Shown here: one piece after another, positions 21,660 through 31,790 of the stretch | How the letters are laid out: the number at the start of each line of letters is the position of its first letter | How positions within the stretch are numbered: position 1 is the stretch's first letter | Assembly (NCBI RefSeq): GCF_030272615.1 | Contig: NC_081413.1 | Span: 98,984,239-99,048,238, forward strand | From: Cryptomeria japonica | Taxonomy: Eukaryota > Streptophyta > Pinopsida > Cupressales > Cupressaceae | Reading direction: 5' to 3' | Length of the DNA: 64,000 nt | Notes under the pieces: model-generated | Databases searched by the model: none | Told to the model about the DNA's origin: nothing | What the model saw: the letters and a program-made list of their open reading frames with translations, nothing else | Position numbers and translations under genes: made by a program

Positions 21660-22431
21660 TGTTTATGGTGAAAATGGAAACAACAATATTGAAAGATTGA
21701 ATAGATTCAACCACAAAAACCCTATCCTATCAACAACAAAGATCCACCATAACATATGAAGATTACCTAAGACAATGAAAATAAAAAAAATCACAAGGAT
21801 TATACCATCACATGTCCAATAGGGTTTGAATCTCCATTCTTTCTATCTCCATTGATCTTGCTTGATATATTTGCTCTCAAATTTTATGTGTGCACAAGAG
21901 CTCAACAAAGAACGGAAATGTGGTTGCAAGTAGGCTTGATCACATATGAAATTTTGAATGTTAGAATGCTTAGGAGGATTGATAATGAAGGAAGCATCCT
22001 CTTACATAGAAGACACTATAAAAAATGGAGGGATAAGATTAAGAGGTATAAAAGATAAATGGTCGGCTAAGATTAAAGGGTAGGTAGAGAAAATAAGAAA
22101 ATAATGAGAGGGTAGGTAGTGTAGGAATTAAGAGATGAATGACATGTGTCGTGGGTAGAAAAGACTAATGAATTAATTAAATAAATAAAGATCCATTTAA
22201 TTAATAGAAGAAGTGGGATCAATTAAATAAATAAGATATTTATTTAATTTAGAAAAAGGATAATTTAAATAAATAAAAGTATTTATTTAAATGAGAAATA
22301 AGGCTAGAAGAGGATAAATGAATTAATTAAATAAATAAGCATTTATTTAATTAATAGAAGAATTAGGCTTAAAATATTTAAATAAATAAAAATATTTGTT
22401 TAATTAGATAGGACAATTTTAGGTGTCTACA
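21660..22431 (-). repeat. TP1 5' LTR
   Basis: The LTR is 772 bp, with intact TGT...ACA ends, colinear with 921-1691. It contains the five-palindrome array at about 22171-22408. Confidence 0.92.
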
Positions 22432-24272
22432 ACTGTTATATCAGTGTGACCCAAGGGTGTCGAGGAGACTTGCTGGATCTCTCACCGAAATACAAAGCTA
22501 CATCAAAATGATTTATTACTGTGGTACAAAACACGTTGGGTTTACAACAACACATTTTCGGAAGCTTTATCTACAAGACTCAATTTATCTCTAAGGCAAC
22601 CAAGATATCTTGTCGAAATGAAATCTCTCATCAATAAACTTAAGCGCCTTGTTGCATGTAGATAACACGGTGGGATTTTTGCACCGCAATGATACATTTT
22701 ATGAGCCATTCCAATTTGCTCAATGCCTTCACATCTCTATGGACTTTGTCCTCTATCCACCAACAAGTCCAATAGCTAACTCCATTGTCCTCTCTATCTT
22801 TTTAGTGGCTTTTGACTACATGCACATTCCATACTTATTCAACTTTCTTTGTATACAATAAGATCTTCTCAACTCCGACAAAAATTAATTTTCTCTTCAT
22901 CAACACCATGACAACATACCTTCAACCAATCTGATCTTTCTTTAGGATATGCATCATCCAACATCTCTGTCCAATCTTATCTCCACACTTGAGTACTCAC
23001 AATTGCTCAACTTTGCCAATCTGAGACCACACCATCTCAACCAAACCTTATCTTCATCTGGGGCATTCATCATGTTGCATCTCTGTCTAGTGGATGTCTC
23101 TGCATTTTCTCAACTGTTGACATCAATGATAATCTAATGCCAATCTTACATGATTACAACACTTATTTGTACAAATCATCAACCTTAACCTTAAGGTTGG
23201 CTCAACACACAAGACCTAATTAAAAAATTACATCACAAGATACCTAAATCCATATGTGGATCAATACAATGTCAACAAGGACATATCATGGACCCAAATC
23301 AAATCCTCGAACACGCAACACCATTGAATAATTCGCCAAGATCATCCGCAACATGCTAAACCAAGGAATATGTCGTATAACATGAAGAATACCACTAGAC
23401 CAATAAAATATTCAATAACACACATCACGATCAACACAAAACACAAAAATGCATAGAACATGATCAGAGAACATCAACAAGCAACGTGAATTCCTCCACA
23501 ATAACTACAGGGTAAAAACACAATGTTGTGTCACACTTTTATAAAGGAACCGACCAGCACAGCTAAAACTGTTTAACTTCGATCGCATAAAAGTGACATT
23601 TCTAAATTGAATATTGAAATGATGTAAACTGATCAAATGTATAAATATGAATGAAATTTATGTTTGCTATTTTAAAAAGAAAATTTGGAGAAAAATTGAT
23701 ATTTTTTTCATAAATTCAAAGGCAGATTTTTCATTGTGAAAAATGCTGAAAATTAGGGGTTCTAGTCGATGCCACCAAAAAAAATGAAAACAGACTTATT
23801 TTTTTCTAATTTTTTTTTTCCAAATAGAGAAAATATATATGCAGTGTTAAAAAAAATAAAATTAATTTTGATGTATATTTTTCTCATTATAATATTTTGA
23901 CGTCCAACATAGCTAAATTTGACAGTTTTCATTCGACGTCACCTTTTGACTACTAAATTTATCATTAACCAAAAAAAAAACCCTTTTCGAGAAGATTCTC
24001 TCACCTAGTGAAAAATATATTTTTTAATATCATTTAATATATATTTTTTAATTTCTAATCAACCTCTTTTTGAACTTTAAAAAGATAATCACAATGCTTA
24101 ATTAATAAAAAATATTAAAATTAATCAAAATACTAAAAAAATTATATCTCTAGATTCGTGACTTCGAGATCTACAAAAGGGTATTTTTTGATTTTTGTAA
24201 AAAAATATTCTGCTTGAAGAAAAATTGAGCAGAAGTGAAAAGTTTTAGAAATACAAAGTTTTCACCTTTTTT

Positions 24273-24420
24273 GTGCCACATCACATGACACATAGGATAG
24301 TCTGGTTGGACTACCCTTAGTTCTAATATTAAAAAAAAATTGAATTTTTTTTGGATGGCGCCATTTGAACTAAGGGAGTCCGACCAGACTCCCAATGCCA
24401 TTTCGGTGTCACGTAGGCAC
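24273..24420. repeat. Fold-back inverted repeat
   Basis: Arm 24299-24323 (agtctggttggactaccctt...) is the reverse complement of 24367-24390 with one substitution and one indel. The arms enclose a 43-bp AT-rich loop. Weaker pairing (gtgccacatcacatgacac against gtgtcacgtaggcac) extends the arms to about 24273 and 24413. This could be a small MITE-like fold-back, but no target duplication is obvious. Confidence 0.65.
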
Positions 24421-24435
24421 CACACGACCTGGGGG

Positions 24436-24525
24436 TAGTTCAGCCAGACTTAGTCTGATCGGATTCAGTTCGACTGGACTTAGTTTGGCCGAACTTAGTC
24501 TAGTCGGACTCAGTTCGGCCGGACT
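24436..24525. repeat. 15-bp tandem repeat, six units
   Basis: Six consecutive 15-mers fit the consensus TAGTTCGGCCGGACT with 2-5 changes each, starting at 24436, 24451, 24466, 24481, 24496 and 24511. The unit resembles the arm tip of the neighbouring fold-back (agtctggtcggact), so the array may have expanded from one arm. Confidence 0.8.
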
Positions 24526-26695
24526 ACCCTCTGTTGGCCCAAAGTGTGACACGACTCCATGCTTTGGCCCTGCAACAACTTGGATAATAAGAATCATCAT
24601 CATTTCATCACCGGAGCTCAAGAACACCAACTGACAAACTAAAAGATACTCTTGTAAAGTTCCAAATCATGAACCATCCGAACTGAGGACACACCTGAAC
24701 GTTCCAAACACTCTCCAAAATCTGCACAACATAAGGAATCAATTTTGGAGCAATACAACTCATAAATCACAATTCTGCATTATATAACCAACATAAAAAC
24801 CAATCATCACACCAGATCACATAACTCAACCAAATTACCTTCCAAAACACTGAAACTCATACTAAATTAACTAGAGATAAGTATCTCAAAACCCATTAAT
24901 CCACATCAACACATCTACAACCAATCCAACTCAACCCTTTGCAACAAACCAATTCTCTGCAACACAAGAATATGTTGACATGAATGACAACAACACATTC
25001 CAACAACTCTAATATCCAATAGTTTCCACCTCCACAGACAACCAAGATAGATAATGGATACTATGCTAAACAAGATACAAAATAAACAAGATGATTGATA
25101 TGCTACGAGATAATTGAAAATGCAATCAAAGAGGGGGAAGAAACACCCTTTCAACACCAAAAAAGTGAGAGATTGTTGGAGTGAAGAAGAAGCAAAACAC
25201 CATTCCAAGGCATGAAGCTACAATGATAAAGAAGACACAACAAACAAGATACAACAATGAAAGAAAGTACAACAAAATTAGTGGAGTCCCAAGCACAAAG
25301 TGAAACTAGAGATGAAGAAGCTAGAAAGCAATTAGAGCTTCACTAAATGAGAGAGTGTGCGAGAGAGAGCCAAATGAAGCCCATAAAGGTAACATATGAA
25401 ACCTGGAAGGGAAAATGATGTCAGTGCATGTAGAAGGAGGCATTACAACTGCTAAAAATAGTAGGTTTAACACTCCAATGACCACCTTCAAACTGCATTT
25501 TTGTGGGATGCTAGTGCGACATGTAGATCTCTCAGTGGCACGCTACTATCCCTAAGTCAAACAACCAACACAGTGTAGAAAAGGACAAACAAGTAGATGA
25601 CAAGGCAAGCCAAGTGGGTAAGTGGGTGAAATCTAAGAGAATTCTCCAATTCGATTAAAGAAAAGGTGCTTATGTAGCATGGAATTGAACAGGGTGCAAT
25701 TTGCGACATTACAATTGTACATTTTAAATTATATAAGAAGATAAAGAGAATATCATTAGAGCACACTTCAATTCTAAAAATTAATACAATAATCAAAATT
25801 TATATAATCATTATAAGGGTATCCATGTGCTTATAAACATTATCTTTAAAATTTCTTATTACCATTCATTTAGTCTACTAATGGGTTTGATTAGAGTCCT
25901 CATTCACCTAGATCAAGCTAATAAACTCACGTAGACACCATCTTGGTATATTCAAGTACTTTGAAGGTGACAATGAATGAATCCTTAGGCACAATTTCTA
26001 TCAAATCAATCCTATGTAGCATTGAATTATTCCTACAAGTTAAATTAGCTTCAAAGCTACCATGATCAAACTCATAGGGCTTAAGATCAATTTATGTATC
26101 ATCAATTTTAAAGTTAAGTCCTTCTATTCTCTTATTTAATTATCACATTTATTTTTGTTATATTAAGAACCCCATCTCTTTTTATATAGGTATGTAAATG
26201 CCCAAAATTCAATAAGCAAGCATGGCAGTCTAATGATGATCTGGTGCGTCTAGGTCATGACATGAATTACACTTCCTCTCAACTTTATTTGGCTTGATAA
26301 TTTCCCATTGATTCTTAGCCTTCTTGTCCATATTTTTTAACCATTGAATTGAGTTCCAAGTACTTGAACACCTCCAAAGACCTCTTTCAAACCTTCAATT
26401 GGAGGGTAGCTCAAGAGACCATAGGATTGTTTGATTTAACTTAAGTTGTAGGGTCATACAAATTACCATCCTTAGAAAAAGGGGTGCCCCAAATCCCCTT
26501 GAAAGGGACAACCTTATCATTTTTGGAGGTGCATGTTTTCTTTAGTTTGAACCATTTTCCCACCAAATTTTCTCATTGGGGAGTTGATTCCAGTGTAACT
26601 AAGCCACCCCTCTCTGATTGATCCTCCTTTCCCAGTTAGCTCTCCAATGAACTTCTAACTAATCCCCCAATCTTTGAAATTTCTCTACAAAAAAA

Positions 26696-27214
26696 TGTTA
26701 GAGTTTAAATCATAATATGACAATAAACAATATTAAATATAATGCAAAATAAGAGAGTAAAAAATAATAAATCACAATAACACAAAGATTTAACTTGGTT
26801 CACCTAATGTATGCTACATCCACTAGAGAAATAACTGTCCACATCTTTTCTATTATCTAGTGAAGCGAAAATTAGAATACAATGATATTTCACATTATAC
26901 AACCACTTATTTACCAAACCTTTTGGCTATTTACAAAGGTTAGTTTTATATGCCAAAATGATAGCTAAGTCCTTTATTAAATAATGGGCAATTTCTGCTT
27001 TAGAGGGGCACCCCTCTAGTTTGGGGTGCTACCCCTAACAACTCTCGTTGGAGGCATTTCCCCTATAACCCTATTGTAGGATTTTCCCCTAGGCCCTCAC
27101 TGGAGGGATGAGATCCTCAAGCCTTGTAGAAGGGGATCTATCCCTTGCACTCCTTTGTTAATTGATTTGGGGGGAAAATGCAATTGACAAAGTCACCAAA
27201 ATTTAAGCCCAACA
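26696..27214. mobile_element. Possible solo LTR (copia-like)
   Basis: The segment begins tgttagagttt and ends aagcccaaca. It contains acacaaagatttaacttggttcacc, a phrase common in plant copia LTRs, and ggggcacccctc-type palindromes. No matching target duplication is visible (aaaaa against acatt), so the boundaries are tentative. Confidence 0.35.
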
Positions 27215-28024
27215 ACATTATCATTTGCCACATACCAACAAAAATATCTCCCTTCCCATGAGTTTTAAGGAGGTATCCACTACTATATTATAGTTTTTCC
27301 TTTTCTTAAGGCTTCCATTCTCTTTCTCTTTGAAAAGGTAGAATCACCTTTTAGGATCCAATCTATCTTTGCACCTACAACACCCACTAGCATTCTTATG
27401 CTCATATATGACTTTGCTTGCCTTTTCATTTTCTATTTAGAAGCTTCAAAGGTTCCCTTCTCTTCTAGGTAATCTTCAATTTTCTTTGAGCTAGTACATC
27501 CCTTCCTTTCCCTTATCATTACTGAGACAACCCCACTATTGTGATGAAGGAAGAAGCCTAACCCTCAAAGGATATAGGCCAACACAAGTAGCACCAACAA
27601 TCTTCTATTTACATAGGTTTCATCATTCAACTTAAATGACTTTGGAAAATATTTTTATTTAATTAGTAATTAGAACATCTCTTTTGCCTAGGAATAGTAA
27701 CAATTAATCATATTTTCTTAGTTAAATTTAAAAGGTATTTTTTTAATAGATTTATATTCAAGTAGTTGCATTGTATTTATTTTTGTACAACAAATACCTC
27801 TAAGAAAAATGAAATACAAACCAAAATAATTAATTGCATTAGGAAAAGCCATTTAAAATCACATTCATTTAGTAAAAAATCATTTTCTACAAATAGTTGA
27901 TTGAACAATATTTAAAATTTAGAAAAAAAGTAAAAACATGGAGTAGTTTATTTTACAAGATTAAGTGCATTTAGAAATCTCTCTCAAAATAAAAAACAAC
28001 AAAATGAAGGAAATGGATTTTACA

Positions 28025-28762
28025 TGTTTATGGTGAAAATGGAAACAACAATATTGAAAGACTAAATAGATTCAACCACAAATCCCTAGCCTAACAACAA
28101 CAACGATCCACCATAACATATGAAGATTACCTAAGACAATGCAAATCAAATAAAATCACAAAGATTATACCATCACATGTCCAATAGGGTTTGGATCTCC
28201 ATTGATCTTGCTTGATATATTTGCTCTCAGATTTTATGTGTGCACAAGAGCTCAACAAAGAAAGAAAATGTGGTTGCAAATAGGCTTGATCACATATGAA
28301 AGTTCGAAAGCGTAGAGTAATCGGGGGTTGATAATGAAGGAAGCATCTCCTTATATAGAAGACACTATAAGAAATGGAGGGATAAGATTGAGAGGCCGGC
28401 TATGATTAGAGGGTAGGTAGAGGAAATAATAAAATAATGAGACGATAGGTAGTGTAGGAATTAAGAGATGAATGACATGTGTCATGGGTAGAAAAGGTTA
28501 ATGAATTAATTAAATAAATAAAGATTTATTTAATTAATAGAGGAAGTGGGATCAATTAAATAAATAAGATATTTATTTAATTTAGGAAAAGGATAATTTA
28601 AATAAATAAATGTATTTATTTAAATGAGAAATAAGGCTAGAAGAGGATAAATGAATTAATTAAATAAATAAAGATTTATTTAATTAGTAGAAGAATTAGG
28701 CTAAAGTAATTAAATAAATAAAATATTTATTTAATTAGACATGACAATTTTAGGTGTCTACA
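28025..28762 (-). repeat. TP3 3' LTR
   Basis: The LTR is 738 bp with TGT...ACA ends. It is shorter than the partner LTR mainly through small deletions near 28195 and 28390. Confidence 0.9.
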
Positions 28763-28776
28763 TTTTGCCCCTCTTT
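28763..28776 (-). other. TP3 polypurine tract
   Basis: On the minus strand this reads AAAGAGGGGCAAAA, directly before the 3' LTR. Confidence 0.8.
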
Positions 28777-28862
28777 GAGACAATGTAGTTTGTCGCGTTG
28801 TTTCAAAGAAGATAAGATAAACTGATACAAAGTTGCCCTAGGATGGGAATGATATGCCCCCT

Positions 28863-28909
28863 CGAGAGATTGGATGAAAATGTCTGAAAAGATCGCAGAC
28901 AATCTCTCG
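28863..28909 (+). promoter_or_regulatory. Conserved hairpin, TP3 copy
   Basis: Both stems are intact: CGAGAGATT pairs with AATCTCTCG and GTCTG pairs with CAGAC. The layout matches 1792-1838. Confidence 0.5.
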
Positions 28910-29023
28910 ATAAGAAAGAAAAGCTAGAATGGATTGACAAGATAGGATAGAGTGACAGAGTCACAGGATAAAGAAGACTGACTCAGGAAACGAGGGCTGG
29001 GGCTAGGGCTAGGGCTAGGGAAG

Positions 29024-29031
29024 TATATAAG
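29024..29031 (+). promoter_or_regulatory. TATA box of the TP3 PMD gene
   Basis: TATATAAG lies 100 bp before the exon 1 ATG and directly behind a gggctaggg repeat. It is the best TATA match of the three copies. Confidence 0.55.
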
Positions 29032-29123
29032 ATAGACCACGAGCGAAAAACATCCTCATTGTCATCCACACATCCAAGAGATTAGAGTGCAGAGAGAGAA
29101 TAGAGCAACAACAGTTAGCAGCG

Positions 29124-29189
29124 ATGACATTGGTTCACAGATTCGATCACGTTCGCCGATTTCAAAGGCCAGCAGATGCAGGAGAGCCG
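29124..29189 (+). CDS. PMD gene exon 1 (TP3 copy, open)
   Basis: This is 22 open codons starting MTLVHRFDHVRRFQRP and ending GEP, followed at once by a GTGAGT donor (29190). Compared with the TP2 exon, many differences are conservative or synonymous. The exon is in phase 0 with the PMD frame at 44681 once the intron, which now contains TP2, is removed. Downstream exon 2 is broken, so the gene as a whole is a pseudogene. Confidence 0.6.
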
Positions 29190-29533
29190 GTGAGTACCGC
29201 AAAACCTCCTTGTACTTTGTCACATTGAATGTTGTTATAAATGCATGTTAGGTAGCACATTTAATGCATTTTAGATATGTCAAGCGGGGTCAAAAAATGC
29301 TAAGGCGCGTCTGTGCTGGTTCCAAGTGCGTTTGGGTTGGCTAGGCGTGTCTGTGTTTGTGCCAGACGCGTCTATGAATGCAAAGGCATTTATGTCAAAC
29401 ACTAATGCGTCTATGTTGTGTAGGCACATTTGTGCAGAGCAGAGGCACGTCTATGAACTATGCAAGTGCGTTTGTGTCATGAATGCGCGTTTGTGTCTTC
29501 AAGGTCGAATCAACAGTTCTGTGATAAACATGC
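29190..29533 (+). other. TP3 PMD intron, 5' part, with CGCGTCTGTGT cluster
   Basis: From 29290 to about 29505 the intron carries repeated words of the type GCGCGTCTGTG, GTGCGTTTG and GACGCGTCTATG at about 20-25 nt spacing. The intron is interrupted by TP2 at 29534 and resumes at 44154-44680. Confidence 0.6.
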
Positions 29534-30312
29534 TGTACATGGTGAAAATGGATAACAATAATAACAATATTGAAAGGCTAAATGAATTCAACCACAAAAA
29601 CCTAGCCTAACAATCAACGAAGATCCACCATAACATATGAAGATTACCTAAGACAATGCAAATCACATGAAATCACAAAGATTATACCATCACATGTCCA
29701 ATAGGGTTTTGATCTCCATTCTTCCTATCTCCATTGATCTTGCTTGATATATTTGCTCTCAGATTTTATGTGCACAAGAGCTCAACAAAGAACGGAATGT
29801 GGTTGCAAGTAGGATCGTAGTGTAGTTAATTGATCAAGTAGTTAGCTCATTCGCGCATTAGGGTTTGATAATGAGGGAAGCATCTCCTTATATAGAAGAC
29901 ACTATATGAAATGGAGGGATAAGATTGAGAGGTGTAAAAGGAGGTCGGCAATGATTAGAGGGTAGGTAAAAGAAATAATAAAATAATGAAAGGGGTAGGT
30001 AGTGTATGAATTAAGAGATGAATGACATGTGTCATGGGTAGAAAAGGTTAATGAATTAATTAAATAAATAAAGATTTATTTAATTAATAAAAGAAGTGGG
30101 ATCAATTAAATAAATAAGATATTTATTTAATTTAGGAAAAGGATAATTTAAATAAATAAATGTATTTATTTAAATGAGAAATAAGGCTAGAAGAGGATAA
30201 ATGAATTAATTAAATAAATAAAGATTTATTTAATTAATAGAAGAATTAAGCTTAGATAATTAAATAAATAAAATATTTATTTAATTAGACATGACAATTT
30301 TAGGTGTCTACA
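29534..30312 (-). repeat. TP2 3' LTR
   Basis: The LTR is 779 bp, from tgtacatgg to gtgtctaca. It aligns without gaps to 43375-44153. The palindrome array is at about 30052-30285. Confidence 0.95.
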
Positions 30313-30326
30313 TTTTGCCCCTCTTT
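30313..30326 (-). other. TP2 polypurine tract
   Basis: The minus strand reads AAAGAGGGGCAAAA next to the LTR start. Confidence 0.85.
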
Positions 30327-30557
30327 GAGACAATGCGACTTGTCGTGTTGTTTCAAAGAAGATAAGATGAACTGATACAGAGTTGCCCCAAGATGGGAAT
30401 GATATGCCCCCTCGAGAGATTGGATGAAAATGTTTGGAAAGATCGCAGACAATCTCTTGATAAGAAAGAAAGGCTAGAATGGACTGACTGGATAAAGTGA
30501 CAAAGTCACGGGATAACGAAGTCTGACTCGGGAAATGAATGCGAGGGCTAGGGTAGG

Positions 30558-30565
30558 CTATAAGA
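30558..30565 (+). promoter_or_regulatory. TATA box of the TP2 PMD gene
   Basis: ctataaga lies 100 bp before the ATG at 30658, the same spacing as in TP3. A weakened copy of the conserved hairpin lies upstream at about 30413-30459. Confidence 0.5.
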
Positions 30566-30657
30566 TAGACCACGGGGGAAAATACATCCTCATTGTCATC
30601 TACACATCCACAAGAGCATATTGCAGAGCGAGAATAGAGCAGGAGCAGTCAGCAGCG

Positions 30658-30723
30658 ATGGCTTTCACTCATAGATTCGACCGCGTTTGCCGATTCCAGA
30701 GGCCAGTAGAGGTAGGAGAGCCG
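30658..30723 (+). CDS. PMD gene exon 1 (TP2 copy, open)
   Basis: This is an open 22-codon exon, MAFTHRFDRVCRFQRPVEVG then EP, ending at a consensus GTAAGT donor (30724). The exon 2 frame continues in phase 0 after the 647-nt intron. A frame that simply reads through runs into intron sequence and stops at 30787-30789, so splicing is the better explanation for a conserved donor here. Confidence 0.62.
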
Positions 30724-31370
30724 GTAAGTACCACCAAACCTCCTCATACTTTGACGCATTTAATTTTATCATTAATGCATGTCGAATAGGGTAATAAATG
30801 CGCTTAGACTAGGGTCCAAAAAGTGTAAAAAAACGTCCAGGCGCGTCTGTGCAGAGCATAGGCATGTCTGTGTCAAGAAGGCGCGTCTGTGTTTTTCAGG
30901 CGCGTCTATGCAGTCTTTGAGCGTGTTTGCGTTTGAAAAGTATGAATTTGCATCTTCTAGGTCAAATCGGCAGTTCTGTGATGAACATATGCTATCGATT
31001 GGATAAGCTGCTGAGGGGATACACTCAAGCAGGTCCTCTAGGAAGACTAGGATAGATCAAGGCACTTTGTGATGAACAGTGAGTACCAAGATAGAGTACT
31101 TTGTGATGAATAGGGAGTACTGAAATATGAGCAACACTTTGTGGTGAATAGGGAGATCAAATGTGAGTAACACTTTGTGATGAACAGGGAGTGACACACA
31201 CGTAGTACTTTGTGATGAACAGTGAGTACCACTAGGATAGAAGCAACACTTTGTGATGAACCGTGAGTGTCACTAGGGTAGAATGCCATATGCATTTAGA
31301 TAAAAAGTAGCATTTTGTGATAAACAGGGAATGCCACTATGACTGACATGATTGAGTTGTTTGACTGCAG
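30724..31370 (+). other. TP2 PMD intron with motif cluster and minisatellite
   Basis: The intron is 647 nt, from GTAAGT to TTGACTGCAG. Its 5' half holds four to five CGCGTCTGTGT-type words (about 30838-30930). Its 3' half (about 31055-31350) is a tandem array of seven units built on cactttgtgatgaacaggga, each 34-64 nt. Confidence 0.65.
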
Positions 31371-31790
31371 GAGTATTTGCCGATGCCAGAGTCATGGGAG
31401 AGATTCCCGTCTACTCAGAGGTTGCAACCTGAGTTGATAGCCGAGGATAGAGCCGCTATCGAGGAGATGGGTTTGAGACATGTGCTGTATGTGCCTGAGT
31501 TTCGGGCGAACATGGGACTACTGACTGCGCTGGCGGAGAGATGGCACTCTGAGACATGTACATTTCATTTGCCGATGGGTGAGATGACAGTCACCCTGGA
31601 GGATGTATATAGGATTATGCGGATACAGATTGATGGGGAGCTGATCCCATATGATCGAGATGGTGACAGAGAGGCCCTGAGATGAGTATTCCAGGACCCA
31701 AGACTGGAGATGAGGGTGGGACACGTGGCATGGGATGCCATGACATGGATAGGATTAGCACTACCAATAGTGTTGGCAGGAGTGATCAGT
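31371..31790 (+). pseudogene. PMD gene exon 2 (TP2 copy, truncated)
   Basis: Exon 2 opens EYLPMPESWERFPSTQRL and continues through the PMD N-terminal region (LRHVLYVPEFRANMG, LLTALAERWHSETCTFHLP, MTVTLEDVYRIM) to a TGA at 31683-31685, where TP1 has CGA. The frame continues past the stop to about 31790. There sequence equivalent to roughly 3160 through the C1 site to 13437 in TP1 is missing, so most of the domain and the whole tail are gone. The junction falls at a short repeat, (t/c)cctatgt, present at both ends in TP1, suggesting a microhomology deletion. Confidence 0.78.

Larger units (their letters stand above)
921..22431 (-). mobile_element. TP1: Ty3/gypsy (Tat-type) LTR retrotransposon, pol-replaced form, with nested copia
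   Basis: TP1 is a minus-strand LTR retrotransposon spanning 21.5 kb, or about 12.7 kb once the nested copia element C1 is discounted. Both LTRs are present (921-1691 and 21660-22431). The primer site lies inside the right LTR and the polypurine tract inside the left LTR, which fixes the orientation. The flanking 5-mers are actat (916-920) and actgt (22432-22436), a target duplication with one mismatch. In the element's own direction the order is leader, gag-protease, a replacement segment ending in an integrase tail, a spacer, then an oppositely oriented PMD gene. RT, RNase H and the integrase core are absent, so any movement needed proteins from a pol-containing relative such as TP2. Assignment to the Tat lineage rests on TP2. 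Confidence 0.9.
22432..28024. other. Inter-element region, no confident gene
   Basis: This is 5.6 kb of AT-rich sequence between the two stacks. The longer open frames (22649-22861, 24171-24425, 24915-25208, 25557-25796) show no domain I recognise and have no conserved partner in the window. The identifiable structures are the fold-back, the 15-bp repeat and the possible solo LTR listed separately. The remainder may be old decayed repeats or host intergenic DNA. Confidence 0.6.

Noticed and set aside
28988-29018. Telomere-like ggctagggctaggg repeat before the TP3 TATA box
   Set aside because: The unit is GGGCTA, not the plant TTTAGGG, and has only three to four copies. TP1 and TP2 show single gggctaggg words at the same place, so it is a small local expansion.
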